Of a stretch of 40,269 bases of DNA, positions 32,383 through 40,258 are shown piece after piece (the first letter of the stretch is position 1; the number at the start of each line of letters is the position of its first letter). Made by a program: the position numbers and the translations under genes. This stretch comes from Pseudomonadota bacterium. Its GTDB lineage: Bacteria; Pseudomonadota; Alphaproteobacteria; Azospirillales; Azospirillaceae. The stretch spans positions 1 through 40,269 of the forward strand of contig JAEYPE010000161.1 in NCBI GenBank assembly GCA_023411035.1, in the 5' to 3' direction. Below the pieces are notes generated by a model. It ran no database searches and had not been told where the DNA came from. It was given only the letters and a program-made list of their open reading frames with translations.

Positions 32383-33759
32383 ATGACCGACGATGTCTTG
32401 AAAGGCGCAGACAGGAGAATCGGGCATTTGCGTTTCGGCAACGCGCGCAAATACATCTTCACCGCCATCCTGTTCGCCATTCCCTTCGCCGCAATAATCT
32501 ATGCGCTTGATGGTCTGCGGGACACGTACGGTACCTTCCATGGGGGGGATGAACTGGAGTATCACTATCCGGCGATAAAGAGCTTCGTAGAAACGTTCCC
32601 ACAGATGAAGCTGTGGGACTACAGTTCGGCGACCACGCCCCTGTTTCATGTCGTGACCGCCACCCTCGGCAAATATGCCGGCATGTCGCTGCCGATCCTC
32701 CGCTTGATCAACGTCATCGCAACCTATTGTCTTGCATGGGTCATGCTGATCATGCTGCACAAGGTGCTGAAGGCGGATTGGTGGACTTCGGCTTTTGCCG
32801 CTCTCACTTTGGTCTTGTCTCCATATGTCTTCGGCACCTCGTTCATTCTCCTTACTGACAATCTTGCGATGCTGTTCGCCGCGGTTTCACTGGCCCTGGC
32901 GTTGAGCCACATCGAGAATGGCGATTGGGAAACCCTTGCATGCGCGGTGCTTTTCGCGACATTGGCGATACTGACCCGCCAGCTCTATCTGTGGCTGCTT
33001 CCGATCATCGTCGCGGCCTCCTATCTCGGCATGCGGCAGTTCTCGTTCAGAATTCCATTCGGGCTCCTGGCACTGCTGTGCCTCTCCATGATGCCCTTCC
33101 TCGTTCTCGCGCTCTCATGGGGTGGTTTGAATCCGCCCACGTTTCAACAGTTCAGCGAAGGCAATCCGCGCGCGTTCGGTTTCCTGACCGCCTGCATTGG
33201 AGCCTACGGAGCAGCCTTCCTCCTGACGTCGCTGCGGACGCCGATCGACTGGCGTGACCTCGCGCAAGGCCGCCATTTTCTGCTGGGCCACCTGCTTCTG
33301 GTTTGTGGCCTGACCGTGCTGATGTTGCTGTCCGCGCCGCTGCGCTACGTCAGCCTCGATTCAAACTGCGGTTGGCAGCAGGCGGCATGCTTCCCCACCG
33401 ACGGCTACCTGTGGAGGCTGTCGTCGCTGTTCCCGACGGTTGGCGGCTCCAGCCTCCTGTTCTGGATTCTGGTTCCGCTCGGCCTGATGACCATGCTGCA
33501 CTCCTGGCAAGAGGTACTCCTGCGGGGAATTCGACGTGAGCGCTTGGCGCTCGTTCCCGTTCTCATCTACCTGACCTACGGGATCATGTTGTCAGCGAAC
33601 GCCAGCCCGTTCCAGAAATACTACGATCATGTAGCTCTGCTCATTTGCATCATGATCTTCTTGAGGGCGGGACGCTTCCACCCCTCGAGAGCCCGGCTGG
33701 TTCTTCTAACCTACTGCGCCGGCTTCGCCTTCTACGCGATTCGACCGCTCCTTGCGTGA
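32383..33759 (+). CDS. GT-C type membrane glycosyltransferase, ALG10-like layout
   Basis: The protein is 458 residues with about ten to twelve membrane segments. The first extracytoplasmic loop contains HGGDELEYHYPAIKSF near residue 53, the acidic first-loop motif of GT-C enzymes. TTPLFHVVTATLGKY, LRLINVIATY, ILLTDNLAMLFAAVSLALAL and LAILTRQLYLWLLP follow. Their order resembles the eukaryotic ALG10/DIE2 family (D-E..YH, TTPP, R-LN, YTD, FRQTN), but that is pattern matching by eye. Such enzymes use polyprenyl-phosphate sugars at the periplasmic face. AGAAGG precedes ATG 32383, 51 bases after the UPF0104 gene. The HAD-UbiA and GT2/GtrA genes nearby are possible donor suppliers. The product could equally be an undefined ArnT-like transferase. 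Confidence 0.65.
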   Translation: MTDDVLKGADRRIGHLRFGNARKYIFTAILFAIPFAAIIYALDGLRDTYGTFHGGDELEYHYPAIKSFVETFPQMKLWDYSSATTPLFHVVTATLGKYAGMSLPILRLINVIATYCLAWVMLIMLHKVLKADWWTSAFAALTLVLSPYVFGTSFILLTDNLAMLFAAVSLALALSHIENGDWETLACAVLFATLAILTRQLYLWLLPIIVAASYLGMRQFSFRIPFGLLALLCLSMMPFLVLALSWGGLNPPTFQQFSEGNPRAFGFLTACIGAYGAAFLLTSLRTPIDWRDLAQGRHFLLGHLLLVCGLTVLMLLSAPLRYVSLDSNCGWQQAACFPTDGYLWRLSSLFPTVGGSSLLFWILVPLGLMTMLHSWQEVLLRGIRRERLALVPVLIYLTYGIMLSANASPFQKYYDHVALLICIMIFLRAGRFHPSRARLVLLTYCAGFAFYAIRPLLA

Positions 33760-33866
33760 AACCCCACGTCTCTGCGGGCGGTACCCGCCGACGGTGGCCG
33801 TATGCCGCGACAGGGCGGAACAACGCATGAGACTGCCCCAACATCCTGAAAGCATGCGGAGGTGAC

Positions 33867-35351
33867 ATGGTGAGGCCCCTGTATGACTATTTAGCCAACC
33901 TCTCTTCGGGTCGCGTCCTTGTCGTCGGAGACCTGATGCTGGATCGATACATATATGGCTCGGTCGACAGGATTTCTCCGGAGGCACCGGTCCCGGTGTT
34001 GACGGTCAAGCGGCGCTCCGAAATGGCGGGAGGGGCGGCCAACGTCGCCGGGAACATCGCGTCACTCGGCACCAACGTGGGGCTTGTGGGCTTCGTCGGC
34101 GCGGATGTCGCTGGGGAGGCCTTGCGGGGCTTCGCCGCACGCCTCGGCATCGACAGCAAGGGCCTTGTTCAACGGCAGGAATGCCCGACGACGATAAAGA
34201 CCCGGCTCGTCGCCCAGAATCAACAAGTTCTGCGCATGGACGAGGAAATGGTTACCCGGTCGTCACTCGAAGACCGCTCCTCTCTTATAGGGAAAGTCAG
34301 GGAAAACCTTGCCGGCGTCGATGTCGTCACTCTCTCCGACTATGGAAAGGGAGTTCTCACCGACGGGGCCGCCGGTGAGATCATCTCGGCGGCACGGCAA
34401 GCGGGATGCATGATCCTGATCGATCCGAAGGGCCGGGACTACACCCGCTACCGGGGAGCCGACATCATCACACCAAACCTGCACGAGTTGGCGGAAGCGA
34501 CAGGGATGCCGGTTCAAGGCGACCAGGCCGTGGTTTCCGCCTGCCGAAGCCTGATCGGCCGTTGCGGCTTCGAGGCGGTGGTCGCGACCCGCGGCAAGGA
34601 AGGATTGAGCGTCGTCACCGCCGAGACGATCGAGCACATTCCGGCAAGCGCCCGCGAGGTGTTCGACGTGTCCGGCGCGGGCGACACGGTGTTGGCCACC
34701 TTGTCCTGCGCACTGGCCGGTGGGGTGCCGTTGGTCGAAGCCGCCCGTCTTGCCAACGCCGCGGGCGGCCTCGTGGTCGGCAAAATCGGGACGTCGCAGA
34801 TCACCCGCGCCGAGCTGGCCGCGGTTCTGCTGCGCCAGGAGGCTGGCTTCGACGATTCCAAGATCCTTCTGTTCGAGGAGGCGTCACGGCGCGTTGCGGA
34901 GTGGCGGGGAGAGGGTTTGAAGATCGGCTTTACCAATGGTTGCTTCGATCTCCTGCACCCGGGGCATGTTTCCTTGCTGCGTCAGGCGCGGCATTCCTGC
35001 GACCGCTTGGTGGTCGGGCTCAACAGCGACGATTCGGTGCGCAGGCTGAAGGGGCCGCTGCGTCCGGTCCAGAACGAGATCGCCCGTGCCACGGTGCTTG
35101 CATCTCTGACGTCGGTCGACATGGTGGTGATCTTTCACGACGACACGCCGCTGCGCCTGATCGAAGCGTTTCGCCCGGACGTGCTGGTCAAAGGTGCCGA
35201 CTACCGCTTGGATCAGGTGGTTGGCGCGGACGCGGTCGAGGCCGCCGGCGGGACTGTCGTTCTCGCGAAGCTCTCCGCCGGTCACAGCACCTCGACGACG
35301 ATCGAGCGCATGTGTCGTCACGCGGAGACCGACGGTGCCGGCCTCGTTTGA
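33867..35351 (+). CDS. hldE: Bifunctional heptose-7-phosphate kinase / heptose-1-phosphate adenylyltransferase
   Basis: This 494-residue cytoplasmic enzyme has two domains. The N-terminal PfkB/ribokinase domain (about 1-320) phosphorylates heptose-7-phosphate at C1: VLVVGDLMLDRYIYGSVDRI, ISPEAPVPVL, GGAANVAGNIASLG and FDVSGAGDTVLATL with the catalytic Asp near residue 272. The C-terminal cytidylyltransferase-like domain (about 345-494) adds AMP: FTNGCFDLLHPGHVSLLRQA with the nucleotide-binding HPGH, and LVKGADYRLDQVVGA. The length and order match canonical HldE. GGAGG lies just before ATG 33867. gmhA follows after 30 bases, and hldD is at 6.0 kb. The intermediate phosphatase GmhB is not seen in the window. 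Confidence 0.95.
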   Translation: MVRPLYDYLANLSSGRVLVVGDLMLDRYIYGSVDRISPEAPVPVLTVKRRSEMAGGAANVAGNIASLGTNVGLVGFVGADVAGEALRGFAARLGIDSKGLVQRQECPTTIKTRLVAQNQQVLRMDEEMVTRSSLEDRSSLIGKVRENLAGVDVVTLSDYGKGVLTDGAAGEIISAARQAGCMILIDPKGRDYTRYRGADIITPNLHELAEATGMPVQGDQAVVSACRSLIGRCGFEAVVATRGKEGLSVVTAETIEHIPASAREVFDVSGAGDTVLATLSCALAGGVPLVEAARLANAAGGLVVGKIGTSQITRAELAAVLLRQEAGFDDSKILLFEEASRRVAEWRGEGLKIGFTNGCFDLLHPGHVSLLRQARHSCDRLVVGLNSDDSVRRLKGPLRPVQNEIARATVLASLTSVDMVVIFHDDTPLRLIEAFRPDVLVKGADYRLDQVVGADAVEAAGGTVVLAKLSAGHSTSTTIERMCRHAETDGAGLV

Positions 35352-35381
35352 ACATCTCCGGCAACGGAATCGGAGGGTGAG

Positions 35382-35951
35382 ATGAACGATGGAATTTCAG
35401 CCTATTTTCAACAGAACGCGGATCTGCTCCGCCACGCCGCGCAGGCCGGTCTGGATATCAAGGTCGCCCGTGCGGTCGATATGATCGTCGACGCGCTGCG
35501 CCGGGGGAGTCCCCTGCTGGTGTGCGGGAACGGAGGCTCCGCCGCGGACGCGATGCATATCGCGGGTGAATTGGTTGGTCGCTTCCGCCACGAACGCCGT
35601 GGCTTCAACGTGCGGGCGCTCGTCGCCGATCCGGCGATACTGACGGCGTGGAGCAACGACTATTCCTACGAAACCGTGTTTTCCCGGCAGGTCGAGGCCT
35701 ACGGTGTTCCGGGCGGCGTCGTGTGGGGGATCACCACGACCGGCAATTCACCAAACGTCGTGGCGGCATTGGAACAGGGCCGTGCCATGTCGATGTCGAC
35801 GCTCGCGCTGACCGGTTCCGGCGGTGGCAAGGTCGCCAAAGTGAGCGATGTGCTGATCGATGTTCCATCGTCATCGACGCCGCACATCCAGGAACTGCAC
35901 GTCTGCGTCTATCATTACATGTGCGGTCGGATTGAGGAGATGCTCCTTTGA
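35382..35951 (+). CDS. gmhA: Phosphoheptose isomerase (sedoheptulose-7-phosphate isomerase)
   Basis: This is a 189-residue SIS-domain enzyme that converts sedoheptulose-7-phosphate to D-glycero-D-manno-heptose-7-phosphate, the first step to ADP-heptose. Blocks seen are LLVCGNGGSAADAMHIAGELVGRF, LVADPAILTAWSNDYSYE, WGITTTGNSPNVVAALE with the phosphate-binding Ser/Thr, and TPHIQELHVCVYH with the His/Glu of the active site. The length is normal for GmhA. CGGAGG lies about 8 bases before ATG 35382, 30 bases after hldE, so they are co-transcribed. It ends convergently with the LysR gene only 34 bases away. It is the last gene of the polysaccharide region. Confidence 0.95.
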   Translation: MNDGISAYFQQNADLLRHAAQAGLDIKVARAVDMIVDALRRGSPLLVCGNGGSAADAMHIAGELVGRFRHERRGFNVRALVADPAILTAWSNDYSYETVFSRQVEAYGVPGGVVWGITTTGNSPNVVAALEQGRAMSMSTLALTGSGGGKVAKVSDVLIDVPSSSTPHIQELHVCVYHYMCGRIEEMLL

Positions 35952-35985
35952 GACCCGGGGTGGTTCAGGCGGGCCGGATGGTGGG

Positions 35986-36984
35986 CTACGCGCCGCCGAA
36001 CTGCGTCGCGATCCATTCGTCCACCGCCGCCTGATCGAAGCGGAGTTCCAGCGGGATGGCGGCGATGGCGGCGCGGCAATGCTCGATGAAGGCGCGCTCC
36101 GCCCGGTTCATCTTCGAGGCGGGGTTCCACAGCAGATGGATGTCCACCGGCGCCACCCCCTCCTCCGGCGGCAGCGGCCAGAGCAGGCCGTCGCGCACGT
36201 CCCGTTCCGCCACATGCCGGGGCAGCGGCCCGATTCCCAGCCCCACGGAGATCATGCGCCGCACCTCGTCCAGATTGACCGAGGCGCCGACGATCCGGCT
36301 TTCGATTCCCTCCTGCGCGCGGAAGACGGCCAACGGCGACAGCACCCCGCCGATCTGGTCGGAGGTGAAGGAGACGAACCCCTCGCTGCGCAGATCGCCG
36401 AGCTTCAGACCGGTGCGCCCGAACAGCGGATGCCGCGGCCCGCAGTACAAGCCGTAGATCTGGCGGGCGAACAGGGCGTGCTCGATCAGGGGCGGCGGCT
36501 CCCGCATCAGGCAGAGGCCGAGCGAGCCGGTCTTCTGCTGGATCGCCATCTGGACGTCGGCGCTGGCCATCACGTCCAGCCGGAAGGTCACCTGCGGGTG
36601 GGTGGCGTGGAACCGCTCCAGCAGGGCATCGAACAGCAGCGACTGGATTCGGCTGGCCAGCAGGATTCGGATATGGCCGGAAATCTCCTCGCGGATGTCG
36701 CGCATCAGAACGGCGAATCGGGAGATGTTGCCGTAGATCTCCAGCACCTCCGCATAGATGATCTCACCCGCCTCGGTGACCCGGAAGCGGCCCTGCCCGC
36801 GTTCGATCAGGCAGCGCCCCATCTGGTCCTCCAGCCGCTTCAGCGCCTGGGACACCGCCGGCTGGGTCAGGCCGAGGCGCAGCGCCGCTCGGGTCACTCC
36901 CTGTTCCTGCACGATCACCATGAAGGTACGCAGCAGGTTCCAGTCCAACTGCTGGCCGAGCCGGTCCAGGTCGCGTACCGCCAT
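35986..36984 (-). CDS. LysR-family transcriptional regulator
   Basis: This 332-residue LTTR has an N-terminal winged helix-turn-helix at about 15-70 (LLRTFMVIVQEQGVTRAALR, LTQPAVSQALKRLEDQMG). The C-terminal effector-binding domain begins about residue 100 (GHIRILLASRIQSLLFDALL). It is divergent from the M20 deacylase / binding-protein genes, the usual arrangement for an LTTR and its target. The 235-base shared region contains CATAA-N7-TTATG (37001-37017), a T-N11-A LysR box, inside a longer inverted repeat whose proximal arm overlaps its own ribosome binding site (GAGGA just before ATG 36984). Autoregulation is therefore likely. The inducer is unknown; a peptide or N-acyl amino acid would fit the neighbours. 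Confidence 0.92.
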   Translation of the reverse strand: MAVRDLDRLGQQLDWNLLRTFMVIVQEQGVTRAALRLGLTQPAVSQALKRLEDQMGRCLIERGQGRFRVTEAGEIIYAEVLEIYGNISRFAVLMRDIREEISGHIRILLASRIQSLLFDALLERFHATHPQVTFRLDVMASADVQMAIQQKTGSLGLCLMREPPPLIEHALFARQIYGLYCGPRHPLFGRTGLKLGDLRSEGFVSFTSDQIGGVLSPLAVFRAQEGIESRIVGASVNLDEVRRMISVGLGIGPLPRHVAERDVRDGLLWPLPPEEGVAPVDIHLLWNPASKMNRAERAFIEHCRAAIAAIPLELRFDQAAVDEWIATQFGGA

Positions 36985-36988
36985 AAAG

Positions 36989-37032
36989 AATCCTCATCGT
37001 CATAAATCCCGCTTATGCGGACGATGAGGATT
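36989..37032. promoter_or_regulatory. Composite dyad with LysR box at the LysR start
   Basis: Outer arms AATCCTCATCGTC (36989-37001) and GACGATGAGGATT (37020-37032) are exact 13-bp inverted repeats. Inside and overlapping lies CATAA-N7-TTATG (37001-37017), a textbook T-N11-A box. The arm nearest the LysR gene includes its ribosome binding site on the minus strand, so binding or hairpin formation there would affect LysR expression directly. Confidence 0.75.
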
Positions 37033-37219
37033 ATCGATTTGGCGAAAGATGAGAAGCTGAATTGTAATACGCCGGTAGTCAGCGGTCGATCCCCGGCAAG
37101 GCCCATCAGGGTAAAGCCGGGAGTCATAGTCCGAAAGTCGAAATCACCTTAGTTTCTTTCCGGAGATTTGCGAACACACACGGACGACTGCGCGGCAGAG
37201 TGGTAAGAACGGAGTCGTC

Positions 37220-38530
37220 ATGCCCGCATCCCACAAGGATGAGCGGAGCATTGGGACCGTGGACCGGGATGCGATCCTGGGTGCGGTGGCGATGCTGCGC
37301 GAGGACGGAGTGCGCCTGCTGTCCGACCTGGTCCGGAGCCCCAGCCTTCTGGGGCAGGAGGGCCCGGCGCAGGATCTTATGGAACGGATCTTCCAGGACA
37401 TGGGCCTGGAGGTGGACCGCTTTGCCATCGACGAGGAGGCGCTGAAGGCCCAGCCCGGCTGGTCCCCCTCCCTGATCTCCTACGAAGGCCGCGAGAATGT
37501 GGTCGGCGTTCACAAGCCCCGGCGGGCGACCGGCAAATCGCTGATCCTGAACGGCCACATCGACGTGGTGCCGACCGGGCCGGAGGAGCTGTGGTCCGCC
37601 CCACCCTTCGAGCCGGTGGTCCGCGACGGGCGTCTGTACGGGCGCGGGGCCGGCGACATGAAGGCCGGCATCGCCGCCTATGTGATGGCCTTCAAGGCGC
37701 TGCAAAGCCTGGGCGTCCAGCCCGCCGCCCCGGTCTATCTCCAGTCCGTGGTCGAGGAGGAATGCACCGGCAACGGCGCGCTCGCCTGCGTCGCCCGCGG
37801 CTACAAGGCCGACGCCGCGGTGATCCCGGAACCCTTCAACCACACGCTCCAGATCGCCCAGGTCGGCGTGATCCGTTGCGAACTGGAGGTGACGGGCCGC
37901 CCCGCCCATGTGCTGGACACCGGCGCCGGGCTGAACGCCATCGAGGCGGCCTTCCGCCTGCTGAAGCATCTGAAAGCGCTGGAATCGGCCTGGAACCACC
38001 CGGACGGGCGGCATCCGGCCTACGCGCACCACCATCACCCCTACAATCTGAACGTCGGGCACATCGACGGCGGCGAATGGGCGTCCTCGGTCCCCACCCG
38101 CTGCCGGATGGAGTTGCGCTTCGGCTTCCCGCCGGGCCGCGCCGCCGCCGAGGTCAGCGCGGAGGTCGAGCGCGCGGTGGCCGAGGCCTGCCGCACCGAC
38201 GCCGACCTCAAAGGGATCGACGCCCGCGTGATCTTCCGCGGCTTCCAGGCGGAAGGCTGCACGCTGGACCCCGACCACCCGATGCTGGAGGCGCTGGACG
38301 CCGCGCACCGGTCGATCTTCGGGACGCCGGCACCGAAGCTGGCCCAGACCTGCACCACCGACGTCCGCAATTTCGTCCTTTATGGCGACACGCCGGCCAC
38401 CTGCTACGGACCGGAGGCGGAACGCATCCACGGAATCGACGAGTCCGTCTCGCTCGACAGCATGGCGAAAGTCACCGCCGTGCTGGCGCTGTTCATGGCC
38501 GACTGGTGCGGCCTGGAAACCATCGGGTGA
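37220..38530 (+). CDS. M20 family deacylase/peptidase (ArgE/DapE type)
   Basis: The product is a 436-residue cytoplasmic di-zinc hydrolase of the M20 family. Metal ligands appear in order: LILNGHIDVVPTG near residue 110 (His, Asp), RGAGDMKAGIAA near 142 (bridging Asp), VVEEECTGNGAL near 178 (catalytic Glu and ligand Glu), VIPEPFNHT near 203, and ERIHGIDESVS near 400 (His). The dimerisation lid lies between. Such enzymes remove acyl groups from amino acids or cleave dipeptides; the substrate is not predictable. CGGAG lies 5-6 bases before ATG 37220. It is divergent from the LysR gene and 29 bases upstream of a peptide-type binding protein, suggesting uptake and cytoplasmic deacylation of the same compound. 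Confidence 0.92.
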   Translation: MPASHKDERSIGTVDRDAILGAVAMLREDGVRLLSDLVRSPSLLGQEGPAQDLMERIFQDMGLEVDRFAIDEEALKAQPGWSPSLISYEGRENVVGVHKPRRATGKSLILNGHIDVVPTGPEELWSAPPFEPVVRDGRLYGRGAGDMKAGIAAYVMAFKALQSLGVQPAAPVYLQSVVEEECTGNGALACVARGYKADAAVIPEPFNHTLQIAQVGVIRCELEVTGRPAHVLDTGAGLNAIEAAFRLLKHLKALESAWNHPDGRHPAYAHHHHPYNLNVGHIDGGEWASSVPTRCRMELRFGFPPGRAAAEVSAEVERAVAEACRTDADLKGIDARVIFRGFQAEGCTLDPDHPMLEALDAAHRSIFGTPAPKLAQTCTTDVRNFVLYGDTPATCYGPEAERIHGIDESVSLDSMAKVTAVLALFMADWCGLETIG

Positions 38531-38559
38531 CCCGAATCAACAATAAGGGGGCTTCAGAC

Positions 38560-40170
38560 ATGAGCAATCGCTTGCGTCATCTTCGACAAACCCTGACCGC
38601 CGCGGCGCTGGCCGCCGCCCTGGCCGCGCCGCTGGCGCTGTCCGTGCCGGGCGTGGCCGCGGCCCAGGAGCGCGGCGGCACGATGAACATCATCGTCCAG
38701 CCGGAACCGCCGATCCTGGTGCTGGGCCTGAATCAGCAGGCCCCGACGCAGACGGTCGCCGGCAAGATCTACCAGGGCCTGCTGACCTTCGACTTCGACC
38801 TGACGCCGAAGCCCGAACTGGCGGAAAGCTGGGAGGTGTCCCCGGACGGCAAGGTCTACACCTTCAAGCTGGTGAAGAACGCGAAGTGGCACGACGGCAA
38901 GCCCTTCACCGCCCATGACGTGGTGTTCTCCACCTCCAAGTTCCTGATCGAGGCGCACCCGCGCGCCCGCGCCACCTTCTCCAAGTGCGAGAAGATCGAG
39001 GCGCTGGACGATTACACGGTCCGCTTCACCCTGAAGGAGCCGTTCGGCCCGTTCCTTCAGTCCCTCGAAGTGTCTTCGGCCCCGATGATCCCGAAGCACA
39101 TCTATGAAGGCACCGACTACAAGACCAACCCGGCCAACGCCACCCCGATCGGCACCGGCCCCTTCAAGTTCAAGGAATGGGTGAAGGGCTCCTACATCCA
39201 CCTCGTCCGCTTCGACGAGTACTGGAAGCCCGGCAAGCCCTATCTGGACGACATCTATTTCCGCGTGATCCCCGACGCCGCCTCGCGCGCCGTCGCGTTG
39301 GAGCAGGGCACCGTCCAGCAGTCCCAGTTCAGCGACATCGAAACCTTCGACGTCCCGCGCCTGAAGGCCCTGCCCAACATCGAGATGACGACCAAGGGCT
39401 ACGAGTTCTTCGCGCCGCTGTCCTGGATCGAGATCAACACCCGCAACAAGCCGCTGGACGACAAGCGTTTCCGGCAGGCGATGATGCACGCCATCGACCG
39501 CAAGTTCATCCGCGACAAAATCTGGTTCGGCCTGGGCCGTCCGGCGACCGGTCCGGTGAACTCCGTCACCCGCTTCCACGAGCCGAACGTCCGCAAGTAC
39601 GACTTCGACCCGAAGAAGGCCGAGGCGCTGCTTGAGGAGGCCGGCTTCAAGAAGGGCGCCGACGGCACCCGCGCCAAGGTCCGCCTGCTCGTCATGCCCT
39701 ATGGCGAAACCTGGACCCGTCTCGGTGAGTATGTGAAGCAGGCGATGAAGCGCGTCGGCGTCGAGGTGACGCTGGAAACCACCGACGCCGCCGGCTGGGT
39801 CAACCGCGTGTCCAACTGGGACTACGACCTGTCCTTCAACTTCGTCTACCAGTACGGCGACCCGGCGCTGGGCGTCACCCGCACCTACGTGTCGGAAAAC
39901 ATCCGCAAGGGCGTGATGTTCTCCAACACCATGGGCTACTCCAACCCCGAGGTGGACAAGCTGTTCGCCCAGGCGGCCCAGACCAACAAGGACGAGGAGC
40001 GCCAGCAGCTCTACTCCGCCGCCCAGAAAATCCTGGTCGAGGACGTCCCCGTCGCCTGGCTGCTGGAGATGGAGTTCCCGACCTTCCTCGACAAGCGCTT
40101 CAAGAACGCCATCACGTCCGCCATCGGCGTGAACGAGAGCTACGACAGCGTTTATATGGTCAAAAAGTAA
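38560..40170 (+). CDS. ABC transporter substrate-binding protein, family 5 (peptide/nickel/opine type)
   Basis: This 536-residue periplasmic binding protein has a signal peptide of about 35 residues: basic start (MSNRLRHLRQ), Ala/Leu-rich core, and cleavage probably after PGVAAAQ or nearby. The mature part shows SBP_bac_5 features: QTVAGKIYQGLLTFDFDLTP, ELAESWEVSPDGKVYTFKL, WHDGKPFTAHDVVFS, IGTGPFKFKEW and FRQAMMHAIDRKFI. Family 5 proteins deliver oligopeptides, dipeptides or opines to ABC permeases, which are expected just beyond the window. No lipobox cysteine is seen. AAGGGG lies before ATG 38560. It is co-oriented with and 29 bases from the M20 gene. The base composition of this gene and its partner is clearly richer in GC than the polysaccharide genes. 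Confidence 0.93.
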   Translation: MSNRLRHLRQTLTAAALAAALAAPLALSVPGVAAAQERGGTMNIIVQPEPPILVLGLNQQAPTQTVAGKIYQGLLTFDFDLTPKPELAESWEVSPDGKVYTFKLVKNAKWHDGKPFTAHDVVFSTSKFLIEAHPRARATFSKCEKIEALDDYTVRFTLKEPFGPFLQSLEVSSAPMIPKHIYEGTDYKTNPANATPIGTGPFKFKEWVKGSYIHLVRFDEYWKPGKPYLDDIYFRVIPDAASRAVALEQGTVQQSQFSDIETFDVPRLKALPNIEMTTKGYEFFAPLSWIEINTRNKPLDDKRFRQAMMHAIDRKFIRDKIWFGLGRPATGPVNSVTRFHEPNVRKYDFDPKKAEALLEEAGFKKGADGTRAKVRLLVMPYGETWTRLGEYVKQAMKRVGVEVTLETTDAAGWVNRVSNWDYDLSFNFVYQYGDPALGVTRTYVSENIRKGVMFSNTMGYSNPEVDKLFAQAAQTNKDEERQQLYSAAQKILVEDVPVAWLLEMEFPTFLDKRFKNAITSAIGVNESYDSVYMVKK

Positions 40171-40197
40171 AAAAGGGAGCGGTTGCCCCCTCCCCAT

Positions 40198-40222
40198 CCC
40201 TCCCCCGCTTCGCGGGAGAGGG
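40198..40222. terminator. GC-rich hairpin after the binding-protein gene
   Basis: The arms CCCTCCCCCGC (40198-40208) and GCGGGAGAGGG (40212-40222) pair with one mismatch around a 3-base loop. There is no T tract. The sequence resembles the dispersed CCCTC(C/T)CCCGC...GCGGGAGAGGG palindromes common between genes in alphaproteobacteria, and may serve as a 3'-end stabiliser or attenuator between the binding protein and permease genes. Confidence 0.6.
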
Positions 40223-40231
40223 GGCGAAATT

Positions 40232-40258
40232 CCCTCCACCGCCGAAGGCGGGGGAGGG
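40232..40258. repeat. Second related palindrome
   Basis: CCCTCCACCGCC (40232-40243) pairs with GGCGGGGGAGGG (40247-40258) with one mismatch around a GAA loop. It has the same outer arms as the hairpin at 40198-40222, so the two form a REP-like pair. Confidence 0.6.

Noticed and set aside
38554..40239. 561-codon minus-strand open frame opposite the binding-protein gene
   Set aside because: It mirrors a textbook family 5 binding protein and lacks any family signature; Val/Gly/Asp repetition indicates a complement artefact.
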